Source: Jaminaea rosea (lineage: Eukaryota; Basidiomycota; Exobasidiomycetes; Microstromatales). From it: 64,000 bases of DNA. Under the pieces are notes generated by a model that had not been told where the DNA came from, did no database searches, and saw only the letters and a program-made list of their open reading frames with translations. The first letter of the stretch is position 1. Each line of letters begins with the position of its first letter. Position numbers and translations under genes: made by a program. The DNA is taken from NCBI RefSeq assembly GCF_003144245.1, contig NW_020289986.1:186001-250000 (forward strand), in the 5' to 3' direction. Shown piece by piece: positions 9,595 through 18,256 of this stretch.

Positions 9595-12500
9595 ATGTCT
9601 TCAGACCAGCCAGAACGCGACGGCGATCGCGATCGCGACCGCACGCTGCCGCAGCGAGCCTCATCCTCTACGTGGCGACAAGAGCACGGCACTTCGCCTG
9701 TGCCGCCAAACAGGACGAGCTCAGCCTTTCCCTGGCCCCCTCTCGCTTTTGGCGGAGGGTTACCCACCTCGTACTCTCATGAGCGCAAAGCTTCTACATT
9801 CGCACATTCATCGCCGCCCACGTCGGCATCTGCCAATCCGTATGGCTTACCAGCATCGATGAACCCGGGTCTGCCCCCTTCTTCATCGTCTTCCTTCGGC
9901 GAATCAAGCATTAGTCCTTCTTCTCCTTCATGGCACTCATGGCAAAGCATCCTTCGCGAGCGTGACAACAACAGCAGTAGCAATCGCGCTATTCTCGGCA
10001 GCCTCTATCAAGGTCCAGCAACAACATCGACAAGCGGTCATCAGATGCAATCTTCGGCCTCATCCGGCTCATCGCACACGTACAACATTCCGCCGCATTC
10101 CGCACATGGCCGCGCCTATCGTCCTCCGTCTACGGCGACGCTCAGCTCCGACTCTGGCACTGGGCACGGCACCGTGTCATCTACGGCGGGGACAACGGGG
10201 ACTTGGGCGCGTAGCCAGAAGAGTTCGCAAACGTCATTGCCCTCCCACCCGAGCCCATCGATGATGCTCTTGAAGCTGCACGAGGGACGCAATGTCAACG
10301 TGGCGGACACCGCCTCATCGGCTGGATCACCCAATACTGATGAGAACAGCGGAACGCCATCAGCTGCGGCGACGTTGCTCGCGGCAGGAGCGGAGCCGCG
10401 CACTTCGACTGGGCCGGATGTCCCAGTGAGCCCGAGCTTCGGCTCCTTCTCAGAGCTACCTCGTACGTCAGATGGGGATCGCTCTGCGCAGGTTGAGGTT
10501 CAGCTGCACCCATCCCCACCGATCGTTCAGCTGCACCCATCCCCTCCCAGATCGGTGTCAGCTGCGGTGGAAATGCTGGAAGAGACCGACGACCATCTCA
10601 AGCCGACGTCTACTCCAACTTCTCAGATTTCTGCCGTGCCGCAGCCGCCATCCAGGTCAAGCCAGGAAAGACCACCACTCTCGCCGATCCCCGGCTCCAT
10701 CTCCGGCAGTGACAATCTTGCACTCCCGACCCCAACCCCGACTCGCAAGCCCAATCTGCCCAGCACGTCAGCAGTCTCGACTCAAGGGCCCAGCGTCAAC
10801 TCCCTTCGCCAACCCCAACCCTCCCCCCACATGAGCGAGTTCAGCGTTTCCACAACTAGCACGGCCAGCGAAGAGCGACATCGCGACGCCTTTGTGGCCT
10901 CGGCGCGCGCCAAATACCTCGAGCTTCAGGCGCTCCATCTCGCCGAGCTTCGGGACTACGATCGGGTGTTTGAGCAGGAGGGCGTGCTCACGGCAAAGAA
11001 TGGGTGTGAGCAGGTGTTCATGCCCAAACCCTCTCTGAGCGTGCAGCGCTACGACGAAAGCAGGAGGTCGAGTACGTCGGGGTGCCTTGGCAGGGACAGC
11101 GACATGGAAGGTGGCGAAGGCAGGAAGACGCCTAGGGCAATCTCGTTTGAGAGGAACAGGCGACCCAACAAAAGCCTCTCGGCCCTGGCAACGGCAAGCA
11201 CGCCTGACTTGCGGAGCACGGCGGGGGCTCAGGGTAGCAAGGGACGCCGACGCTTCACCGGGCACCATCGCCCTCCACCACCGCTGCCCATCATCGCTGG
11301 CTCGGTGGGGCGCTCATCGGCAGAAAGCGGCGCCAGCGGGCGTGCTCGCAGTAATAGTGAGCCTCCTTCCCCCACCCAACTCCTCTCGGTGCAGGGTCCC
11401 AGCGACGACGCTCAGGGTGGGCCCCGAACACCAGCTCTCGACCCAAGCACCAGCGGCTCGTCCCTGTCTTCAGAGGAGAGCAGCCTTCGTTCCTCCCTCG
11501 ACCTGGATACGGTGCTGCGTCAAGGTCGCGAGTTGGAGGAGGAGCGACAAGCCTGGCGCCGAGAGTTTGACCAGAGTATCGAAGGGCGAGGCACAGTCAG
11601 TGGTACGGGGAGCGGAGGTCGTTCTCCCTCCTGTCTCGGCGGAGGCGAAGCGCATTCTTCGTCCCCGACTCTCCCGTCCCCACGAGCAAGAGACCTCATG
11701 TCTCGGTACGAGCTTTTCCAGGCCGGACCGGTGAGTGAGACCGGGGCGAAGAAGCGATTCACTAGAGCTTCTTCCCGCCTGCTAGGTGTGGGTGGCGGGA
11801 GGCACAGTGGGCTCCACGAGCCCGTGCAGGGTAGCCCGCCACGACGCTCACCAGATGAACAGCAGGAGAGTAACGGTTCGAGTACAAGGAAAAGGTTCTT
11901 GAGATCAAGCAAAAGTTCTCCGCAGATGAGGGAGAAGGCCAAGGAGCAGAAGAAGAAGGTTACCATTCTGGAGCCGGAAAGCCAAGACAGCCCGTCTCGC
12001 CGACCAAAGACTACGGTCTCTCCGTCTCAGCAAGCAGCACCGAAACTTCCACCGCTCGAGCCCCTGCAGAGCCATTTTGAGGACTCATCAGACGGAGCTC
12101 ACGGTACACCTACGCAAAGGTCGACGCGGGAGCGCCTCACAAGCTTGAAGAGTAATACGCGCCAGCTCCGCAGTCCAGCTTTGGGGTCGGAGACCACAGC
12201 GACGCCAACAGCAGCGGAGCGACGAAGCGCTAATCTGGTCACGCCACAGCCCGTAGTCATCGCTGCTGCGCCTCCACAAGAGGCTGCGCCGACGACTGCG
12301 ACGGCTGATGCGACTCGTGACGCTGCTGCCACTCCATCGCACAAGTCCACAGCGAGCCAGGACGATCCACGCCGACTTGCTCTGCGTAACAGCGGTAGTG
12401 CCAGTGGCGTCGGCAGAGGGTCGAGCAGCGATGAGAAACGACGCTCGGAGTCGACGCCTACCCCTCCATCACCGTTGAGGCGCCCTTCGCTCGGATTTTC

Positions 12501-13722
12501 GTCTAGCCGTAGAGGGTCGACAAGTAGTAGTGCCGGGGCACGACGCAGGCATGGCCTTGGTGGGAGCTCGAGGCCTTCCTCTCCTCCACCGCCACACCCG
12601 CCTCCAGATGCGCCTCTGCCTGCCCTTCCCTCATTCGCGGCCGCTGCGGCTAGTCAGCAAGCCACTCCCTCGCCACCGCCAGCACTCGGCCTTGCAATTT
12701 CCGGCGCAGCTACGTCAGGCGATTCAAAGCTCCTTTCCTCAACACCTCCACCACTACGACTTCACAAGTCCAGCCCATCCAATCCGGCTCTGCGCTCCAC
12801 AACACTCCCTTCCCCAACTTCCCCCATCCGTCGCAAGCCTGTACCTGCTCTGCACATCGAGGGGCAGGACTTTGTCCTGGCAGGGCCGAGCTCGAGTAGA
12901 AGCGTGCCGTTGGAGCGTGACCTCGGGTCGAGGGATACCACGCTCAGCACGACGCCACATTCTGCTGGCCTCCCAACGTCGACGACCATGCACACATCTG
13001 GAAGCAGCACGGCCGAGTGGGTATTGCACGCCGATGCCGGCGAGCCGCGTCTTGCTTCCTCTTCGGGCGAATCGCTTCCTGTGCTTCGAAGTGCGACGCA
13101 AAGGCCCGGAATGTGGCTGAGAAGGCACCGATCGGACATGGCTGTTCAGACTGGCTCAGAGCGAGGGGGAAGGGAGATCCTCGTCTTCACGCCGACTGAC
13201 AGTGGGACTACCCCATCTCCTCACCAACAGCTGGGAGTCCTTGACGGCCAGCCAGGGCTGTACTCGGCCTCTCCATCATCTCGTCATTCGCTACTCACCG
13301 AAGATGCAGAGGAGGAGGAGCCTCGCCCGACCGAGCGAAACCCTCGTGGACGCCGCCAGGACAGTAGTGGCGGCGGCGGTGTTGTGAGCCATTCGGCTGC
13401 CTCGAGTATCAGTCGCGGTACCGGCTCTGCGGCGTATGAGCTGTGGGATGCCGACAGGGAGGATGTGGTTGGAGACAATCTGTTCTTGCAGAGGCTGAGG
13501 TCGATCAGGAGTCGTGGGGAGATGGCTCCGCATAGAGGGCAGGGGGAGGGGGGAGGGGCGAAGGCAGGGGAGGCAGAGCAGAAGGGGCGTCAAGGCGACG
13601 TTGGCGAAGAGGCTTCTGCTGCGCCTCGGGAAGGTAGTGGGAGGGATGAGAGTGGCAGCACTTCTCGCAGCGGTGGCCGAAGTAGCAGTGGTGGTATTAA
13701 GCGCTGGTGGAAGCCGCGCTAG
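9595..13722 (+). CDS. Large disordered Ser/Pro-rich protein, unknown
   Basis: An intronless frame of 1375 codons opening 'MSSDQPERDGDRDRDR'. Almost the whole protein is predicted by eye to be disordered: Ser, Pro, Thr, Gly and Arg dominate, with many SP/TP dipeptides that could be proline-directed kinase sites. The only region with a folded or helical look is near residues 430-465 ('ASARAKYLELQALHLAELRDYDRVF'-like, described in parts), which could form a helix or short coiled coil. A 9-residue Gln-Leu-His-Pro motif is tandemly duplicated near residues 302-320. There are no membrane segments or signal peptide. The C-terminus ends in a basic 'RWWKPR'. I do not recognise a family; proteins of this kind are often polarity or cytoskeleton scaffolds, but that is speculation. 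Confidence 0.75.
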   Translation: MSSDQPERDGDRDRDRTLPQRASSSTWRQEHGTSPVPPNRTSSAFPWPPLAFGGGLPTSYSHERKASTFAHSSPPTSASANPYGLPASMNPGLPPSSSSSFGESSISPSSPSWHSWQSILRERDNNSSSNRAILGSLYQGPATTSTSGHQMQSSASSGSSHTYNIPPHSAHGRAYRPPSTATLSSDSGTGHGTVSSTAGTTGTWARSQKSSQTSLPSHPSPSMMLLKLHEGRNVNVADTASSAGSPNTDENSGTPSAAATLLAAGAEPRTSTGPDVPVSPSFGSFSELPRTSDGDRSAQVEVQLHPSPPIVQLHPSPPRSVSAAVEMLEETDDHLKPTSTPTSQISAVPQPPSRSSQERPPLSPIPGSISGSDNLALPTPTPTRKPNLPSTSAVSTQGPSVNSLRQPQPSPHMSEFSVSTTSTASEERHRDAFVASARAKYLELQALHLAELRDYDRVFEQEGVLTAKNGCEQVFMPKPSLSVQRYDESRRSSTSGCLGRDSDMEGGEGRKTPRAISFERNRRPNKSLSALATASTPDLRSTAGAQGSKGRRRFTGHHRPPPPLPIIAGSVGRSSAESGASGRARSNSEPPSPTQLLSVQGPSDDAQGGPRTPALDPSTSGSSLSSEESSLRSSLDLDTVLRQGRELEEERQAWRREFDQSIEGRGTVSGTGSGGRSPSCLGGGEAHSSSPTLPSPRARDLMSRYELFQAGPVSETGAKKRFTRASSRLLGVGGGRHSGLHEPVQGSPPRRSPDEQQESNGSSTRKRFLRSSKSSPQMREKAKEQKKKVTILEPESQDSPSRRPKTTVSPSQQAAPKLPPLEPLQSHFEDSSDGAHGTPTQRSTRERLTSLKSNTRQLRSPALGSETTATPTAAERRSANLVTPQPVVIAAAPPQEAAPTTATADATRDAAATPSHKSTASQDDPRRLALRNSGSASGVGRGSSSDEKRRSESTPTPPSPLRRPSLGFSSSRRGSTSSSAGARRRHGLGGSSRPSSPPPPHPPPDAPLPALPSFAAAAASQQATPSPPPALGLAISGAATSGDSKLLSSTPPPLRLHKSSPSNPALRSTTLPSPTSPIRRKPVPALHIEGQDFVLAGPSSSRSVPLERDLGSRDTTLSTTPHSAGLPTSTTMHTSGSSTAEWVLHADAGEPRLASSSGESLPVLRSATQRPGMWLRRHRSDMAVQTGSERGGREILVFTPTDSGTTPSPHQQLGVLDGQPGLYSASPSSRHSLLTEDAEEEEPRPTERNPRGRRQDSSGGGGVVSHSAASSISRGTGSAAYELWDADREDVVGDNLFLQRLRSIRSRGEMAPHRGQGEGGGAKAGEAEQKGRQGDVGEEASAAPREGSGRDESGSTSRSGGRSSSGGIKRWWKPR
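10501..10544 (+). repeat. Tandem 17-bp direct repeat in CDS
   Basis: The 17-mer cagctgcacccatcccc occurs twice, 27 bp apart in phase, so the encoded QLHPSPP-type motif is duplicated in frame within the disordered protein. It looks like a recent local duplication. Confidence 0.7.
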
Positions 13723-13881
13723 AACCCTAGACGGGTGGTGGTCGCAAGATCCATCTGTGAACCCGCCTTCGTCAGTCCAACCAGATCCGACCTGCATTGT
13801 CGGCTACCTTCCTTTTCCTCCATTTTCACACCGTATACCACTTCATCAGAACATGCCTTCGAGGCTCTTTGCTCTTCTAGC

Positions 13882-15136
13882 ATGAATAAAAGTCACCTCA
13901 ACGTGCTGCTTTGTGAAGGCTTGGTTGGAGGTCAAGAAGCGTTGCGTCGCGCGAGGTCGAGCTCATCTGCCAAGCCTCCACCCCCGCGTCGGACTCGGAC
14001 TCAGATTCAGCCCGTTGAGAGAGCAATCGTCAAGTTGCTCTTCTCTCCCTTCCAATCCTCCGCGATGATCCTCATCAACGAGATACTAGACTCGGCCCCA
14101 CCTCCGGCCTATCCTGGCCGAGGAGCCGGCGACAAGGCGGCCATGAGCAGCGCCGAGGACCGCAACGCGAAGCTCCCCGCGGTCCTGTGGCTAAAGGTGC
14201 TCGGCTTTCTCGCCTTGACTGGGGATCAAGAGACCAAAGCGGCAGGGAGGGGAGTCTTGCACCGGGAGATGAGGTTCGTGTGTCGCAATATGTATATCGG
14301 TGAGCAAGAAGTTCGAGATCTAAGTTCGCAACACCGACTGACTTGACCTCTTTTCGTCCCTCGCAGCCAGCATGTCCCTCCTGCGTACACACTATCTGCC
14401 TGCATACATTCGACAAGTATGCCCACCTTTCACGACAGACCCTTGGCCCGCCTCGTCATCCTCTTCCTCCTTCTCCCCGAAATACGGTTCATGCAGGGAA
14501 ACCCGTGTCCTCGACCTCTACGTAGCCGCCGAAACGAAGCGCGACTCTGAGCACTTTGAGAGCGACTTACTTGAGCAACCTGGCATGGGGAACCTCTTCG
14601 ACCTTCACCAGCCCCGAGCTAGGCTGGAGGACTTGATTGCTCAGCGTGGGACGATGAGTGGACATTTGGTGGAACGAGTTACCCAGACGGGGGAGAGCAG
14701 GGTGAGAGCGCAGGACGTCTCTATCAATTTTGGACTGAGAAAAGCGGAGCTGCGCCTGCCCATGGCAACGTCGAGCAATAGCACAGGCGGAGATCGTGGG
14801 CGGCCGCTTCCTCGCCGTACACTGCTTGAGGTGGAGCGCACCCGCACCACCAGCCTCGAGGAGACGGCAGACGCTCTATTGCACGAGCTCGCCTGCATAC
14901 CGCTTCGTGCGGTGGTAACACCCTCTGAATCGGGAGACGATGGGCTACTCTCCGTATCGTACGTTGAGGATGCCAGTTCGGCGCACCAGAGAGGGCTGGC
15001 ACCTCTCCCTCCTCAGCAGAGACAGCCGCAAGAGCAGCAAGCATCGGGCGCAGAAGCAGACAAGGCGGGCAAAGGGCCTTCGTCGAGATCGCGGGTATCA
15101 AATTGGTTCAAGAAAGTGTCCAGTACAGGCTCTTAG
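13882..15136 (+). CDS. F-box-like protein, otherwise unknown
   Basis: Two exons, 13882-14299 and 14367-15136, separated by a 67-nt intron (GTGAGC...TCGCAG) and giving 395 residues. Near residues 100-150 the sequence 'LPAVLWLKVLGFL' is followed across the splice junction by 'MRFVCRNMYIASMSLLR'. That spacing, with Leu-Pro start, hydrophobic helix and 'VCR', resembles an F-box, which would make it a possible SCF ubiquitin-ligase adaptor. The rest has no repeats that I recognise, and the C-terminus ends in a basic/aromatic patch ('SNWFKKV'). The start ATG overlaps an AATAAA hexamer that may serve the upstream gene, so the true start could be a later Met (for example at 14065). The F-box call is tentative. 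Confidence 0.6.
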
Positions 15137-15154
15137 CGAGGGTGCCTCGCACTC

Positions 15155-15615
15155 TCAGTGCCAGCCCGTCTGGAAGCGTACTTGTCTTCCCTGCTGGCCA
15201 GACCCCCTCCAGAGCATAGAGCCACTGCTTGGCACGTTTGGCGCCGCAAGCCTCTGGCGCTTACGGTCCTCCTCAGCAACGATGGATGAGATGCCGATTA
15301 TGTGCTGAACAAAGGCGGTGGGCGGCTGCGCGGCGTTAGCAAAGGTCGGAAGCAAGTCGAGGGTGAGCATCGCAAATCGCTTGAGATGGACATCGAGCTA
15401 CCCACTTGAGAGGCTAGAATGTCTCCGCTCAGAGAACGCGGCCGAACGTCCGTAGCGGCAGCATGTCTTCCTGCGTGAGCTTGGTCGTCGCAGAGACCGC
15501 TGTGGGTTGTTGTGCAATTGCCTAGCTGGAGAGCTGCTGCGACTGGCTGGGTCAACGTGGCAAGGAGCACGAGTACAGGAAGGAGAGAACAGACGAGAAT
15601 ACGGCGTGAAGACAT
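15155..15615 (-). CDS. Small secreted protein, unknown
   Basis: Two exons on the minus strand, 15406-15615 and 15155-15325, predicted to encode 126 residues. The first 27 residues form a clear signal peptide: basic n-region 'MSSRR', hydrophobic core 'CSLLPVLVLLATL', and an AVA-type cleavage site. The mature part is short, with two cysteines close to the new N-terminus ('LGNCTTTHSGLC'). The 80-nt intron has donor GTGGGT, a GCTAAC branch site and acceptor GCGCAG, all as in neighbouring genes, and joins the exons in phase 0. No family is recognised. It may be a small effector-like or cell-wall protein. The main doubt is that a plus-strand frame with its own signal-like start begins only 34 bp away, so one of the two is probably not a gene. 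Confidence 0.5.
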
Positions 15616-16818
15616 GATGGTCGGAGCTTTCTGAAGGCGAATGCGTAGATGATGGCGAGAAGCATCTCTGTCTTTTCTATCCTTGCTGGGCTCGCTCTGG
15701 CTATAGAAGATGCATTGGCGCAGTCACTTCCACCGCCTCAAAGCCAGCACCTCTTCTTACCCCTCAGTCTCCTGAATGTCATTGATCAGTCATGGCTGTT
15801 ACTGATGCCCTCGAGAGCCCTTTCTCGGCGCGACTGAGATGACATAGGAGCCACGATGTTCGAGAGCGACCGCCAAATCGGCGCCTCTGAGGGGGATGCG
15901 CCGGATCTCGAGAGGGGTTCGAGACAGGCCCGAGCGTATTCAGATCGTGAGCCGCGCCCAACAGCCATGCTACTCAGCCGTAGCTTGCACCGAAGCTCGC
16001 GAGCAGAGATGCAAGCGTCCGTGCGCTTGGCGTCAAGCGTGTAGATGACATGATGAGTGCCGACCTCGATAGAGAGGAGCAAGGAGCAAGGGGTCTCTTT
16101 GTATCGCGAGCATGAAAGCGCCCAATTGCCTGCGACGTCGAGTGCCGATCTTGGGCTCTAGAAGTAACAACGTCTGACGCGACATTACGCTACCCAGGTG
16201 CGGTTGAACCTCGGCCAGAGGAACGCAAGCTCATGGAATGCCAACTGGGTGTCTTGCCCCTTTGGTCGCCACACAAAATCCGGTCCTCAGCATCGCGAGC
16301 ATCGCGGTACCATTGAGCGTGGCCTTCCTATCCTGGCGGAGGCGAGACATTCGTGTACCGACGTTTAAGATTCTGGGATTGCTCTCACCGTACCCTGGGT
16401 CTCTCGCACGGTGGAACTCGTCGAAGCAGTCCAGGAATGATTCGTGATTGATAGAGAGAGCAACGTACACACACACGCATGTCTTCCTTTGTTCGTCTCC
16501 CCCTCGCCACGCCACTCCGGCGTCTGTGGCCTGTATCATTGCCACCGCTCCTCCTTGCATTCATTTGGTCTTTTCGCCAATCCCGTTCGGCGCGTTCGGC
16601 ACGCCGCTAAGGCTCGACGATGAGTCGACTGTACTTGTACTACCATGTCCTCCATATGTAAGTCGAGCATCGGCTTTGAGCTTGGCTACAAGTCAGGTCG
16701 TGCTGTCGCGCTGTCCGACAGTGAGTAGCAAGGGCGGATCGGTCCTGACTCAGTCATCCTGCACCGTCGTGCGAGAATTGGTACGATCAACAGACCAGTC
16801 CTTGCTTCTCGCAAGGAC

Positions 16819-16837
16819 CTCTCTCTCTCTCTCTCTC
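16819..16837 (+). repeat. (CT)n microsatellite
   Basis: About nine CT units in noncoding DNA; a simple repeat. Confidence 0.8.
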
Positions 16838-17888
16838 CCAGTCTCTGTGCTACTGTATCTCCCTCGCCTCGCGAGCCAAAATCCAAGAGGCATCGAAGCC
16901 GAGCTGCTTACCCTGCACGCGTTTGAGAGATGCTCCTCTTCGCCTGTGGTCCATCTCGGTGCACTTCGGTGAGAGTTGTGAGAGATGTAGTGTGAATACT
17001 CGAGCTCGTCTCTGCGAGCTGAATGCGGCTTCCTGGCTGGCTGGCTGACTGCCTGGCTTGGCCCGGCAAGCGGCAACTACTGGCTCGGCCCAGAGTTGGT
17101 CCGGTTTCTGCGATGCTGTGAGTCTGGCGAAGAGAGCTCACCTGGGCCCTTTTGCTGCGAATCAGGCTTTTCCCATGCCTCTGTCTCACGGCTCGTCCAA
17201 GCTCGACTCACCCCATCGCGGCCGTGCCTGCCCCCGCCGCTGCCCGCGCCGCTCTCTCCTCTGTGCGTGCTCCCCGCTGATGCGTCTCCATCGATGCCGA
17301 CGCGTCACAGCGGCGGAGCGCCACCCAAATTCCCAAGCCCTTTGATCTCGTCTTGCCCTACCGCCTCAGCTCATGAGGGCACAGTCATGTCGTTGCGTGC
17401 AGCATTCCAGACTTTGCTGTGTCACGTCGGGGTAGACTGGTGGTATTGCAGCATCGCATCGATTCACACTCTCTCTCGTACAGAAAAAGGGAAGAGGAGG
17501 GGAGGCAAAGGCAAGCCACAACGTCTCTGATGCATTGAGAAGATGACAGCCAAGATTGGGCGGCGACTGGAGGAATAGCCGTAGGACCACCGCACGCGTC
17601 TCGCCGGCTGCGTTAGAGCCATCCCCAAGTGGTAGTCCCCTTCGCCCAGCGAGGAGGTCGGTGATTCATGATCTTTAACTCCTACCATTCACTTGGGACC
17701 CGCTTCTTTGCAGCTCTACCTCCCACTTCATTTCACTCATCACAAACACAGCCTCGCTCTCCGCTCTTGGCTTTGCAGCTCCCTCAGATTCCCCTTCCGT
17801 CACGGCGCACCCTGCTGCTGCAACCTCATCCGGTCTAGCTCCTAGCCCACCTCGCCCGCGATCTCTTTCTCGTGCGATCAGTGATCAT

Positions 17889-17905
17889 CGCTAGCCCCGC
17901 TAGCG
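17889..17905. repeat. Perfect 7-bp inverted repeat (hairpin)
   Basis: CGCTAGC and GCTAGCG arms are separated by CCC, about 350 nt upstream of the membrane-protein start. It could be a regulatory palindrome or chance. Confidence 0.5.
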
Positions 17906-18256
17906 CCAACTAAGCTGCAGGTGGCCGCGTCGTGTCGTACCACGGTGCATCATCGTTCCCGTCGTATTCTGGGCCTCAAAAGCTTCAAGGCGCTCAACAT
18001 CAACGCCGACGCCACCACTTCACAAAGGCCCGCCCTTCACCGCGATCCATAGAGATCCGACTGATAGAGGCCCTCTTTGTGTGTCTTTCGTCCCATTCAC
18101 ACCCTAGCATCCTCTTCTTCACTACGACGATGCACCAGCATTCTCCGGCAGTCTAAGCCTAAGCTTTGCAGCATTCTCGTCCATCCTCGTCCTCCACCTC
18201 TCCGACACAACGATCGCACGTCGGGTCTGCCTGACCTGTCCGAGTAGGCTCGCACG

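Larger units (their letters stand above)
15616..18256. other. Gene-poor 2.6 kb with unresolved fragments
   Basis: No complete gene could be assembled. Minus-strand pieces between about 15850 and 16320 have protein-like composition (for example 'GTHHVIYTLDAKRTDACIS' at about 15965-16075 and 'LAFHELAFLWPRFNRTW' near 16195-16245). They could not be joined with convincing splice sites and may be a decayed gene. A plus-strand frame at 15649-15837 begins with a signal-peptide-like stretch. From about 17690 to 18256 the plus strand is pyrimidine-rich with several TTTGCAG sites, which fits a long and perhaps spliced 5' leader of the membrane-protein gene that starts at 18257. A (CT)n run and a short hairpin are listed separately. 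Confidence 0.4.

Noticed and set aside
12530-13120. 196-codon frame inside the disordered-protein gene
   Set aside because: Out-of-phase shadow of the 1375-codon gene.
15910-15925. tRNA B-box-like GGTTCGAGAC
   Set aside because: No pairing T-stem around it and no A-box upstream.
16231-16560. 109-codon minus-strand frame
   Set aside because: Tested with an internal intron; each splice option met a stop soon after, so no gene model is offered.
16448-16972. 174-codon plus-strand frame
   Set aside because: Made largely of CT and CA repeats read as Ser/Leu/Thr; no start context, splice or domain evidence.
17096-17530. 144-codon plus-strand frame
   Set aside because: Starts with a non-ATG codon and has Pro/Ser/Cys-rich composition typical of chance frames in GC-rich spacer DNA.
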